Shown here piece by piece: positions 1-6,719 of a stretch of DNA of 22,240 nucleotides. The stretch is from the NCBI GenBank assembly GCA_002792495.1, contig PFOK01000093.1, forward strand, positions 1-22,240, read 5' to 3'. The stretch's first letter is position 1; each line of letters opens with the position of its first letter. The notes below the pieces were generated by a model. The model was not told where the DNA came from. It saw nothing but the letters and a program-made list of their open reading frames with translations, and did not search any database. Position numbers and translations under genes: made by a program. The stretch is from Candidatus Peregrinibacteria bacterium CG_4_10_14_0_2_um_filter_43_11. Its GTDB lineage: Bacteria > Patescibacteriota > Gracilibacteria > UM-FILTER-43-11.

Positions 1-222
1 ACCGGCTTTGTGAACGGGGATGAAATCCGTTTTATTTTTGATACCATCGTGCTTCCAAAAGGAGGAGCTGCCACTTTTGGTTTATCGATGGATATCGCCG
101 GAGTAAATGAAATTGGAGAAGGCATTGTCGTTCAATTGGCCGACTTCAAAGCAAGGGGTGAGATCTCTGCCGAAAATATCACTTCAAGTACAGGTACTCC
201 ACTCAATACGCTCTCTTATTAA
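1..222 (+). CDS. C-terminal end of a probable surface or secreted protein (partial)
   Basis: The reading frame is open from the left edge (first codons Thr-Gly-Phe) to TAA at 220-222, so only the last 73 residues are present. The visible part alternates hydrophobic and polar residues with many Gly and Thr (for example TIVLPKGGAATFGLSMDIAG) and ends in a Ser/Thr-rich tail. This is the look of a beta-sandwich domain of an exported or surface protein. I recognise no catalytic motif or family. A strong terminator follows at once, so this is the last gene of its unit. Confidence 0.6.
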   Translation, partial: TGFVNGDEIRFIFDTIVLPKGGAATFGLSMDIAGVNEIGEGIVVQLADFKARGEISAENITSSTGTPLNTLSY

Positions 223-238
223 GGTACTTTTTTACTAC

Positions 239-281
239 AAAAACCGCCCCCCTGCGCCAAGGCTTCTGGGGACGGTTTTTT
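239..281 (+). terminator. Intrinsic terminator after the first gene
   Basis: The arms AAAAACCGCCCC and GGGGACGGTTTTT form a stem with one mismatch around a loop of about 15 nt, and the right arm ends in a run of T. It begins 16 nt after the stop codon of the partial gene and lies before tatD, so tatD needs its own promoter. Confidence 0.85.
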
Positions 282-336
282 GGTTATGAAATTGTGCTAC
301 CATATAAGTGATTTTTATACACTATTAAAGATTCAC

Positions 337-1125
337 ATGGTTTATATTGATTCCCATGCGCACTTGCACATGACACCTCAGGAAGAAATTCCAAAAATGA
401 TTGAACGGGCTAAAAAAGCCGGCGTGCAAAAAATCGTCAATGCCGCATGCAATCTGGAACAAGTGGGGCAATGCCTTTCGCTTGTCGATCAGTATAAAAA
501 CATATGGACAACGGCAGGCATCCATCCAACCGACCTTACTGACAACATGGAAGGTGATTTGAAGTGTGTATACACCTATGCTAAAAACGAAAAAAAAATT
601 GTGGCGATCGGCGAAATCGGACTGGATTATTATCATGATTCGTTCCCGCGGAATCGGCAAATCGATTTTTTGGTGGGGCAATTGAACATTGCCAAACAAT
701 TGGATCTTCCCGCTATTTTGCATTGCCGTGGCGGCAAAAACCCGGGTGAGAACGAAGGGGCTTTTGTTGATCTAATCGCTATTTTGACCGAACTTCGTTT
801 TAGCAACGCGGTTGTGCATTGTTTTAGCGGTAACACGGTGGAAGCGGAAAAATTAATCGATATAGGCCTGATGATTTCATTTACCGGACTGGTTACTTAC
901 CCACGGAACGAGAATATTCGTGAGATCGTAAAAAATCTTCCGTTGGATCGAATGATGATCGAAACAGACTCCCCTTTTTTGTCGCCGGATGGTTGCGCGG
1001 AACCCAACGAACCGGCCTTTGTTGTGGAGGTGGCAAAAACCATCGCCCGCGTGAAAGGGATTGACCTGAATGAAGTCGCGGAAATCACCACCAAAAACGC
1101 GGAACGGTTTTTTTCACTCATTTGA
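337..1125 (+). CDS. tatD: TatD-family metal-dependent deoxyribonuclease
   Basis: A 262-aa TatD/YcfH-type TIM-barrel hydrolase of normal family length. The metal ligands are in place: SHAHLH near the start (His7, His9), EIGLDYY (Glu93), LHCRG (His129), HCFSG (His161) and ETDSPFLSP (Asp211). Family members are Mg-dependent 3'-5' DNases or cytosolic hydrolases implicated in DNA repair. I start the gene at 337 (MVYIDSHAHL) because the conserved hairpin begins there. The longer frame back to 280 would start inside the terminator. No Shine-Dalgarno sequence is seen. A possible promoter is TTGGTT at 280-285 with TATAAG at 303-308 (17-nt spacer), 28 nt before the ATG. Confidence 0.93.
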   Translation: MVYIDSHAHLHMTPQEEIPKMIERAKKAGVQKIVNAACNLEQVGQCLSLVDQYKNIWTTAGIHPTDLTDNMEGDLKCVYTYAKNEKKIVAIGEIGLDYYHDSFPRNRQIDFLVGQLNIAKQLDLPAILHCRGGKNPGENEGAFVDLIAILTELRFSNAVVHCFSGNTVEAEKLIDIGLMISFTGLVTYPRNENIREIVKNLPLDRMMIETDSPFLSPDGCAEPNEPAFVVEVAKTIARVKGIDLNEVAEITTKNAERFFSLI

Positions 1126-1150
1126 TTAATATCCGTATCCATGATTTAAT
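1122..1150 (+). promoter_or_regulatory. Probable promoter of the 161-aa ORF
   Basis: TTGATT (1122-1127) and TTTAAT (1145-1150) are separated by exactly 17 nt. Each differs from the sigma-70-type consensus at one or two positions. The -10 lies 21 nt before the ATG at 1172, close to the spacing of other promoters here. The -35 overlaps the stop codon of tatD. Confidence 0.55.
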
Positions 1151-1171
1151 GACTTCCACTAACATTTTTTT

Positions 1172-1657
1172 ATGAATTCTTCACCCGATTTAGCCATTAA
1201 TTTTGATCTTTTAGATCCGCATAGGCTTGCGATGGCTTTACGGTCAGCTGACCATGCGCTCTACAAACAACCTCACCCGTTAATCAACAAAAGTGAAGGG
1301 TGGACACCTGCAGATGGGGATGCCATAGAAGCATTAAAAGCGACGCGAAGCGGTATTATTCAGGCGGCACGTACCGCTTTTTTAGTGGCTCTCAATCATG
1401 ACCAATTCAGGGCAACTGCCGAAGCATCCCGGGATGATCTTGAGCGATTGATTTATGACCTACCATGTGCCAAACCATTGGATCGAATGGCAATTCAAAT
1501 ACTGCAGTTAGTCGTAAAAAAAGGCATAACAGTAGTGGGCAATGCCGCCGGACATGTCGCTATCACATTGATGAATTACGGGTATCTCGATCGAACATTC
1601 ACTCCCACCAATGCGGGGTGGACTGTTGCCGCATTGCATGCGAACCACAGCAAATGA
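1172..1657 (+). CDS. Uncharacterised 161-aa soluble protein
   Basis: I do not recognise this protein. It is predicted cytosolic, with no signal peptide or membrane segment, and is mostly helical: an Ala-rich stretch (residues 52-75), a charged helix around RDDLERLIYDL, and a short Gly/Ala segment (VVGNAAGHVAITLM) near the C-terminus. No catalytic signature is visible. It has a plausible promoter of its own overlapping the end of tatD and converges on radA with 66 nt between the stop codons. No hairpin with a T-run is seen in that gap. There is no Shine-Dalgarno sequence; the ATG follows a T-run. The coding call rests on length, codon pattern and the promoter. Confidence 0.7.
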   Translation: MNSSPDLAINFDLLDPHRLAMALRSADHALYKQPHPLINKSEGWTPADGDAIEALKATRSGIIQAARTAFLVALNHDQFRATAEASRDDLERLIYDLPCAKPLDRMAIQILQLVVKKGITVVGNAAGHVAITLMNYGYLDRTFTPTNAGWTVAALHANHSK

Positions 1658-1723
1658 ATTTTTATGATTTTTTGAGTGATGTTTTATCCGCTTTTACGGC
1701 GATTGCTCCACAATCACATATTA

Positions 1724-3028
1724 TTACATTTTATCAATTGCCTGCGCAATGGTTTTTATCTGTGCGGGGGATATGATCTGAATAAACCCTAACTTTTTTG
1801 CTTCTTTTAGGCGTTTTTCCGCATGGCTCACTTGCCTGATTTCGCCGGAAAGACCGATCTCGCCCATGACCGCAAATGTTTTGGAAAGCGGTTTTTTGAG
1901 TTTACTACTGGCAATGGCTAATGCGACAGCCAAATCTGCCGCGGGTTCTGAAAGTTTTAAGCCACCGACTACATTCACAAAAATATCGCAGGAATCGAGC
2001 TTGAGATTCGCGTAGCGATTGAGAACGGCGATGATGATGTTCAGACGATTCAGATCGAAGCCGTTTGCGGTACGCTTGGGGTAGCCGAATTGAGTGTACG
2101 ACGTGAGCGCCTGCACTTCGATGAGAAATGCCCGCGTGCCTTCGATCGCCGGGAAAATAACGGATCCGATGGGATTTTCGGCGCGTCCCGCGAGGAAGAT
2201 TTCGGAGGGGTTTTTAACCTCCATTAATCCTGATTCCTGCATGGCAAACACCCCGACTTCGTCGACTGCGCCAAAACGGTTTTTAGTGGAACGGAGCAAA
2301 CGGAACTGATGGAATTTATCGCCTTCGAGGTATAAAACCGTGTCGACCAAATGGGTAAGCACCTGAGGACCCGCCAACTGGCCGTCTTTGGTAACATGCC
2401 CGATGAGAAGAATGGGGATTTTTTGAGATTTGGCGACCTGCATGAGCTGCTCGGCAACGTAGCGGACTTGTGAAATCGAACCCGACTGACTTGTGATCAT
2501 TTCGCTATTCATTACCTGAACGGAATCGACAACGACAAACCCCGGTTTTTCGGCTTCGATGGTGGAAAGAATGACTTCGAGACTGTTCTGATTGACCAAA
2601 TGAATGTCGTTTTTTAGCCCCAGGCGGTTCGCGCGACCGGAAATCTGTTCAATGGATTCTTCTCCGGAAAAATAAAGAACCGAGCGACCCAGTACGGCTA
2701 TACGATCACAAATCTGCAAGGTGAGTGTGGATTTTCCTATCCCCGGGTCACCAACGAGCAATGCGACGGCATCGGATACAAAACCACCCCCAAGCACACG
2801 ATCGAGTTCTTCTATTCCCGTGATGAGCCGATTGCTTTTGTGGGAAATATTTTTGATGATGACGGTTGGTTTGATCGCTACTGACTGACGGATGATTTTC
2901 TTCTTCGGATTCATGTCGATCACCTCTTCGACCAACGTGTTCCACGCGCCACAATGGAGACATTGACCACTCCAGCGAGGCGCCTCGGTGCCGCATTGGG
3001 CACAAAGGTAGATGGATTTGAGTTTCAT
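1724..3028 (-). CDS. radA: DNA repair protein RadA (Sms)
   Basis: A 434-aa RadA, slightly shorter than the usual 450-460. It has an N-terminal four-Cys zinc finger (Cys9, 12, 23, 26), Walker A GDPGIGKST (93-101), Walker B VVVDS (165-169), the RadA-specific KNRFG motif (249-253) and a C-terminal Lon-like domain (about 300-430, with DLAVALAIASSK). RadA is a RecA-like helicase that promotes branch migration of recombination intermediates. The start is fixed by the zinc finger. Only 12 nt separate the ATG from the left inverted repeat of the neighbouring four-helix-bundle gene, so radA may be read from that gene's promoter. The AT-rich TAATATAAAATT directly before the ATG could also be a -10 for a leaderless transcript. 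Confidence 0.97.
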   Translation of the reverse strand: MKLKSIYLCAQCGTEAPRWSGQCLHCGAWNTLVEEVIDMNPKKKIIRQSVAIKPTVIIKNISHKSNRLITGIEELDRVLGGGFVSDAVALLVGDPGIGKSTLTLQICDRIAVLGRSVLYFSGEESIEQISGRANRLGLKNDIHLVNQNSLEVILSTIEAEKPGFVVVDSVQVMNSEMITSQSGSISQVRYVAEQLMQVAKSQKIPILLIGHVTKDGQLAGPQVLTHLVDTVLYLEGDKFHQFRLLRSTKNRFGAVDEVGVFAMQESGLMEVKNPSEIFLAGRAENPIGSVIFPAIEGTRAFLIEVQALTSYTQFGYPKRTANGFDLNRLNIIIAVLNRYANLKLDSCDIFVNVVGGLKLSEPAADLAVALAIASSKLKKPLSKTFAVMGEIGLSGEIRQVSHAEKRLKEAKKLGFIQIISPAQIKTIAQAIDKM

Positions 3029-3040
3029 AATTTTATATTA

Positions 3041-3074
3041 AGTACTACAGTACACAGTGCTACGATACGACAGT
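3041..3074. repeat. Left inverted repeat of an IVS-like element (iteron-built)
   Basis: This 34-nt repeat is made of 7-8 nt units of the form AGTRCNAC: AGTACTAC, AGTACAC, AGTGCTAC, GATACGAC, then AGT. It matches the reverse complement of 3467-3492 over 20 nt with two differences, plus 6 nt after an extra 8-nt unit. It overlaps the stop codon and last residues of the four-helix-bundle gene and ends 12 nt before the radA ATG. Confidence 0.85.
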
Positions 3075-3422
3075 TGTTTTGGAGTAATAATTTCTTTGCC
3101 AACCATTTAACAATCTACCAACTTCCCCCTCTAATTCTTGAACTTCATCATACTGATTGGATGTCAAATATTCTAAATCTAATGATAAAAGTGTTTGATA
3201 TTTCAACTCTGCCAAAGAAGCATCATTTATATTAAAAAAACTTAATCCACTTTTATACCCTTTTCGTTTAAACCCCTCTGCCATGTTAGACAGCACTGAT
3301 ACGGCACAACGTCTCATTTGTGAAACGAGCCAAAATTTTTCTTCTTTTGGGAAACTCCTTGTTAATTCGTAAATTTTAAGGGCAAGTTTATGTGACTTCT
3401 GCCAGACAATTAAATCGTTCAA
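3060..3422 (-). CDS. Four-helix-bundle protein (23S rRNA intervening-sequence protein family)
   Basis: A 120-aa protein of the small four-helix-bundle family first found inside 23S rRNA intervening sequences. Typical signatures are DLIVWQKSHKLALKIYELT near the start, SFPKEEKFWLVSQMRR, then SVLSNMAEGFKRK, and a third helix with ASLAELKYQTLLSLDL. Family members form pentameric bundles. Avd of diversity-generating retroelements is a relative, but no reverse transcriptase is present here. The start is TTG (3420-3422); an ATT at 3441-3443 would add seven residues. The stop codon lies in the left inverted repeat, the right repeat is about 45 nt upstream, and a near-consensus promoter lies just beyond it. 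The gene is therefore a self-contained cassette rather than part of an rRNA. Confidence 0.9.
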   Translation of the reverse strand: MNDLIVWQKSHKLALKIYELTRSFPKEEKFWLVSQMRRCAVSVLSNMAEGFKRKGYKSGLSFFNINDASLAELKYQTLLSLDLEYLTSNQYDEVQELEGEVGRLLNGWQRNYYSKTTVVS

Positions 3423-3466
3423 TTCTTTTATTTTGAATGTAATTTACAAAGTAAGCTCATTTGAAT

Positions 3467-3492
3467 ACTGTCGCACTGTGCACTGTAGCACT
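3467..3492. repeat. Right inverted repeat of the IVS-like element
   Basis: On the minus strand this 26-nt repeat reads as AGTGCTAC, AGTGCAC, AGTGCGAC, AGT, that is, the same 7-8 nt unit as the left repeat with one unit fewer. The predicted transcription start of the four-helix-bundle gene falls at its outer edge, so the mRNA would begin with this repeat and end with its complement. Confidence 0.85.
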
Positions 3493-3498
3493 GAGTGT

Positions 3499-3527
3499 AT
3501 TTTAGTAAACATTTGTTCACTCGTCAA
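3499..3527 (-). promoter_or_regulatory. Promoter of the four-helix-bundle gene
   Basis: On the minus strand TTGACG (3527-3522) and TAAAAT (3504-3499) are separated by exactly 17 nt, one mismatch each from consensus. Transcription should start near 3492, at the first base of the right inverted repeat. Confidence 0.75.
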
Positions 3528-3571
3528 TACTTTTTTAAAATACAGGAAAATATGTTACGATTTTGCCCTGT

Positions 3572-3817
3572 TTAAATAACCTCCATGAGTCGACCTCCTT
3601 CTTTTTTGGCACGCCCCATGCAATTCCCTGAAGTTTTTGCCGCGCCATGCCTAACGTCGTCATTCGCGTTCTTGTGGACACAGGATGGAGGGGGTGGAAC
3701 TTTCATTTTTTCGTAAAACGCCAAATCGACATCTTCAATTTCGAAAGTCTGACCAGAGACAGCGCAGATTTTTTGTATGGCATTTTGTGGATTATCTCTG
3801 ATTCCGTTTTTCCACAA
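3572..3817 (-). pseudogene. Decayed gene of a CPR-type zinc-ribbon-like protein
   Basis: The open part (TTG at 3815-3817) encodes KICAVSGQTFEIEDVD followed by DLAFYEKMKVPPPP. I recognise this as the start of a short Cys-containing module common in Peregrinibacteria-like genomes, where it is usually followed by LCPQERxRRRLAWR. Here the reading frame slips near 3680-3695, in a C-rich run. The expected continuation is in another frame: C-P-Q-E-R-E, TGA (3660-3662), R-R, TAG (3651-3653), A-W-R-G-K-N-F. One frameshift and two stops in the conserved part mean the gene is broken. The family link is from memory of such proteins; the lesions are read directly from the sequence. Confidence 0.6.
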
Positions 3818-3841
3818 ATCCTATGACTTGCGCAAATTGAT

Positions 3842-3863
3842 CGTAGGGGTAAGTCGCGACTTA
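3842..3863. repeat. Short palindrome, possible relic of a dispersed repeat
   Basis: CGTAGGGG is followed by the perfect 14-bp palindrome TAAGTCGCGACTTA (3850-3863) and then TTTTTATTT. The lead-in CGTAG matches the arms of the two larger palindromic repeats at 16265 and 17906, but the distal arm is lost. It could also serve as an operator or weak terminator between the broken gene and the SPFH gene. Confidence 0.45.
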
Positions 3864-3939
3864 TTTTTATTTAGATGTAATGTAATAATATTCCAACTTG
3901 TCTTTACAATATAAAATTTTAAATGGAATCATTTTACGC

Positions 3940-3945
3940 TATAAT
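3940..3945 (+). promoter_or_regulatory. Consensus -10 of the SPFH gene
   Basis: A perfect TATAAT lies 25 nt before the ATG at 3971. The best -35 at 17 nt (TTTTAA, 3917-3922) is weak. It helps decide the start: an earlier in-frame ATG at 3923 lies upstream of this -10 and would not be transcribed. Confidence 0.55.
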
Positions 3946-3970
3946 GATTTTACTTCCTAACCCCAACATT

Positions 3971-4846
3971 ATGTCTAATTTTTCTCAATTTACAGGACTA
4001 CCGGAATTCAAAATACCCCCTCTAAAAAGCCGCAATATGGCGGTAATTATTTTGGGTGTTATTGCACTTTTGATCGTATTGGATGGGCTGGTTTCTGTTC
4101 CTCCGGGAAGTGTGGGAATCATTTACGATCGTGGACGTGGGGTGCTTGAGAATGAATTGCCGGAAGGACTGCATCTTAAAATTCCTTTTTGGCAGGTTTC
4201 CTATCTAATGGACACCCGCACGCAGGAATACACCATGAGTGTTTCCCCGGGTGAAGGTACCATTTATTCGGATGACAGCATGACCGCCCCCACAGCCGAT
4301 GGACAGACTGTGACCGTGGATGCGACGGTTTTGTTTCATTTGGATCGCGAAAAGGCATCGGATTTATTTAAAAATGTGGGACCTGATTACGTTCAAAAAA
4401 TCATTCGTCCTATTGCCCGCAGTCAAATCCGTTCGCAGTTGGCAAAATACGCGGCAATTGATGTGTATGCCCGTAAACGCGATGAGGCTGAACAAAACAT
4501 CAACGATATGATCAAAACACTTTACGCGGAAAAGAACATTGTGCTCGAGAAAGTCCTTTTACGTCACATCGCTTTTAGTGCACAATACGCCCAGGCGATT
4601 GAGGATAAGCAGGTGGCGGAACAACGGATTCAGCAGGCTGAGTTTCAACGACAGGAAGCCGGTAAACTGAAAGAAAAAAAGATCATTGAAGCGGAGGCCG
4701 ATGCGGAATCGATTCGTTTAAAAGGGCAGACCCTTCGCCAAAACCCCAGTGTGATTCAGTATGAATTTGTACAGAAAATCGCACCGGATATTAAATGGGG
4801 CGTACTCCCGGATAAAATCTTGCCGCTGTTGAATTTTGGACAATAA
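3971..4846 (+). CDS. SPFH/prohibitin-like membrane protein
   Basis: A 291-aa member of the SPFH (stomatin, prohibitin, flotillin, HflC/K) superfamily. It has an N-terminal membrane segment (about 22-42, AVIILGVIALLIVLDGL), then VPPGSVGIIYDRGRG opening the SPFH domain, then a long charged helical region (about 170-255, with EAEADAES) and a C-terminal LPDKILPLLNFGQ. Such proteins form large membrane-anchored ring or cage assemblies that organise membrane domains and modulate proteases such as FtsH. No ftsH or nfeD gene is adjacent. The gene is monocistronic, with its own TATAAT and a strong terminator 10 nt after the stop. It has no Shine-Dalgarno sequence. Prohibitin and HflC types cannot be separated here. 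Confidence 0.88.
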   Translation: MSNFSQFTGLPEFKIPPLKSRNMAVIILGVIALLIVLDGLVSVPPGSVGIIYDRGRGVLENELPEGLHLKIPFWQVSYLMDTRTQEYTMSVSPGEGTIYSDDSMTAPTADGQTVTVDATVLFHLDREKASDLFKNVGPDYVQKIIRPIARSQIRSQLAKYAAIDVYARKRDEAEQNINDMIKTLYAEKNIVLEKVLLRHIAFSAQYAQAIEDKQVAEQRIQQAEFQRQEAGKLKEKKIIEAEADAESIRLKGQTLRQNPSVIQYEFVQKIAPDIKWGVLPDKILPLLNFGQ

Positions 4847-4856
4847 AAAATAATTT

Positions 4857-4893
4857 GAAGGCGCGAGTTATCATTCGCGCCTTCTTTATTTTT
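4857..4893. terminator. Strong bidirectional terminator between convergent genes
   Basis: GAAGGCGCGA (4857-4866) and TCGCGCCTTC (4875-4884) form a perfect 10-bp stem around an 8-nt loop. TTTATTTTT follows on the plus strand and an A-rich stretch (AATAAAAAATAA) precedes it, giving a T-rich tail on the minus strand too. It ends both the SPFH gene and the convergent 86-aa gene. Confidence 0.9.
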
Positions 4894-4902
4894 ATGGATT
4901 AA

Positions 4903-5163
4903 TCATTCCACCACTTCCCCTTCAATCACTTCACCGTGAAAGGTGTTTTTTGGCTTGTGAGAACGGGGCTGTTTGTGAGAGGTGTGAACGTTTGGGAAAA
5001 ACTTATTTTTTAAATACCGAATGCCCATCACAAATAACACAATGAGGACAATGTACGCAAAGATCATGAAGAAAAAATAGAGCAAAATAAGCCCGACAAT
5101 CACCGAAACAACCGCACTTAAAGAGCGAAAAAGACTTTCGAAGAATGAAGAAGGGTCTTGCAT
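4903..5163 (-). CDS. Small membrane protein, unknown function (86 aa)
   Basis: This short protein has a long hydrophobic stretch at about 15-49 (AVVSVIVGLILLYFFFMIF then AYIVLIVLFVMG), enough for one long or two closely packed membrane helices. It continues with a basic Lys/His/Arg-rich segment and the acidic end GEVIEGEVVE. An acidic EGEVV-type end occurs in several unrelated small membrane proteins of CPR bacteria, but I cannot name a family. It shares overlapping divergent -10 boxes with nadE and ends at a bidirectional terminator, so it is a one-gene unit. Its size and defined promoter and terminator make it likely real. Confidence 0.72.
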   Translation of the reverse strand: MQDPSSFFESLFRSLSAVVSVIVGLILLYFFFMIFAYIVLIVLFVMGIRYLKNKFFPNVHTSHKQPRSHKPKNTFHGEVIEGEVVE

Positions 5164-5186
5164 GGTGGTGATTCAAATATTCCTCT

Positions 5187-5194
5187 GTTATAAT
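5187..5194. promoter_or_regulatory. Overlapping divergent -10 elements (86-aa gene and nadE)
   Basis: The octamer GTTATAAT gives TATAAT on the plus strand (5189-5194, with an upstream TG, so an extended -10) and TATAAC on the minus strand (5192-5187). Exactly 23 nt separate each -10 from its ATG: 5195-5217 before nadE and 5186-5164 before the 86-aa gene. The same DNA step can melt for either direction. Confidence 0.65.
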
Positions 5195-5217
5195 ACGCCC
5201 ACAATCCTAAAAATACT

Positions 5218-5946
5218 ATGCAAGAACGTTTTAAAAAAATAGTACAATCTCTGGCAGACTTTGTGCAACAGACCGGGAAAACCCGTGCGGTTTTGGGATT
5301 GAGTGGTGGCGTGGATAGCGCGCTTACAGCCAAGATTGCTGTGGAGGCCCTGGGGAAAGACAAGGTGACGGTGATTCTTATGCCCAATGAAGGGCTGACG
5401 AAATCGGAAAGTGTAACGGACGCGGAATCGTTTGCAAAAGCACTCGGGATTGAGCATCAGATCGTGCCAATTAACCCTTTTTTAGACGATTACAGCCAAT
5501 TGCCGTGGAAAAGCAGCGAGTTGTCTGTTATGAATGTGAACGCGCGCATACGGGCGACGATTTTGTATCATTTTGCCAACACGCACGATGCCATTGTTTT
5601 GGGAACCGGGAACAAAACGGAATTGATGCTCGGCTACTTTACCAAATACGGTGATGGCGCCTGCGATGTGGAAGTGATCGGAAGCTTGTACAAAACGGAG
5701 GTGTGGGAAATGGCAAAGGCTGTTGGTGTGCCCGAGGTGATTGTGAACAAAACGCCTTCCGCAGAACTAACCGAAGGACAAACAGATGAGGGGGAAATGG
5801 GGATGAGTTATGCGGAAGCGGATGAAATTCTGAAAAGGATTGAAAATGGCGAAAACCCGACGGACTCAACTGCGGATCGCATGCGGGAGATGATGAGAGC
5901 GAGTGAACACAAACGTCATGTCCCCCCCATTATTCACTTTCTATAA
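5218..5946 (+). CDS. nadE: NH3-dependent NAD+ synthetase
   Basis: A 242-aa short NadE lacking the glutaminase domain, so it should use free ammonia to amidate deamido-NAD+ with ATP, the last step of NAD synthesis. Visible motifs are the PP-loop LSGGVDSAL (28-36), GTGNKTELMLGYFTKYGDG (129-147), PSAELTEGQTDE (180-191) and HKRHVPP (231-237), all in the family order. The start ATG lies 23 nt after an extended -10 and has no Shine-Dalgarno sequence. A 255-aa gene of unknown function follows after 5 nt and is probably cotranscribed. No other NAD pathway gene is in view. Confidence 0.96.
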   Translation: MQERFKKIVQSLADFVQQTGKTRAVLGLSGGVDSALTAKIAVEALGKDKVTVILMPNEGLTKSESVTDAESFAKALGIEHQIVPINPFLDDYSQLPWKSSELSVMNVNARIRATILYHFANTHDAIVLGTGNKTELMLGYFTKYGDGACDVEVIGSLYKTEVWEMAKAVGVPEVIVNKTPSAELTEGQTDEGEMGMSYAEADEILKRIENGENPTDSTADRMREMMRASEHKRHVPPIIHFL

Positions 5947-5951
5947 ATAGT

Positions 5952-6719
5952 ATGAGCGGACCGGATACTCCAGGGATAAGGCAATGGAATACGAGCGAAA
6001 CTCTGCATGTAAATGATGTTTTTTGGCATATTAGCAAGGAGCATACACAAGATGATTTTTCCCGACTGCCTCTCATTCAAATGGCACAGCTATTTGATAC
6101 CAACGGTACCGCCTCGATCGCTTTGCTGAATACCGTATTATTTACCGCTTATCGAGATCATTTGGAGGACGCAGACGATACGGAACGCGCCTTATTCGAT
6201 AATTTTAAACTTCGCCTGAACGCCCGCGGGGAAGCAATAAAAACGTGTGGATTTGAAGGGAAAAAAGCCTTTTTTCTGCCTGTGAATAGTGACATTCTCT
6301 GTTATGTGGCAGGGCCTTTTCCCGGTTTGGCCGATTTTATGAAGGGGAAAAACGACGAAATGCGCCGAAAATGGGCCAATCATCTTTGCAAAGCTTTACT
6401 GGTTGAATTATGGGCTTTAATAGGAAAAAACAAATTGGACAGAGGATTTATTCGGAAAATGTTTGGAGGTCTTTATGCTTCAGGGGCACGTCAATTCGGG
6501 TATACCCCCGGAGGAAGTGTAGTGAATAATGTGATCGTGCAAGTCGTTTCGACAAATGTCGAAGATGCAGCCATTGCGGAAAGATCCCTGGCGTTTCTTC
6601 AGCTTCTAAGGATCATTTGCCACACGATAAGTGATCATGAGAGCTTCTGGCCTTATACGGTTGATGATAAGTCTTTCAGCAATGCGCTTAACCCTAAAGA
6701 CCCTTCCGGTATTGGCTGA
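5952..6719 (+). CDS. Uncharacterised 255-aa protein cotranscribed with nadE
   Basis: I do not recognise this protein. It has no signal peptide or clear membrane segment. It looks globular and mixed alpha/beta: a charged N-terminal part, a helical middle (around ALFDNFKLRLNARGEAIK), a Trp-containing helix (CKALLVELWALIGKNKLDRG), a Gly-rich patch (GGLYASGARQFGYTPGGSVV) and a C-terminal hydrophobic helix (LAFLQLLRIICHTI). It follows nadE by 5 nt, so it should share that transcript. Its 3' end overlaps the convergent ruvX by 26 bp. Codon use resembles the neighbours. Function unknown; the nadE linkage is the only clue. Confidence 0.75.
   Translation: MSGPDTPGIRQWNTSETLHVNDVFWHISKEHTQDDFSRLPLIQMAQLFDTNGTASIALLNTVLFTAYRDHLEDADDTERALFDNFKLRLNARGEAIKTCGFEGKKAFFLPVNSDILCYVAGPFPGLADFMKGKNDEMRRKWANHLCKALLVELWALIGKNKLDRGFIRKMFGGLYASGARQFGYTPGGSVVNNVIVQVVSTNVEDAAIAERSLAFLQLLRIICHTISDHESFWPYTVDDKSFSNALNPKDPSGIG

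Noticed and set aside
3041..3492. Repeated 7-8 nt units as a CRISPR or minisatellite array
   Set aside because: Only two clusters, in opposite orientation, framing one gene; no spacers and no cas genes.
3651..3662. In-frame TGA and TAG in the zinc-ribbon gene as possible stop-codon recoding
   Set aside because: Two different stops plus a frameshift point to decay. TGA and TAG end other genes in the window normally (tatD, 255-aa ORF, ruvX).
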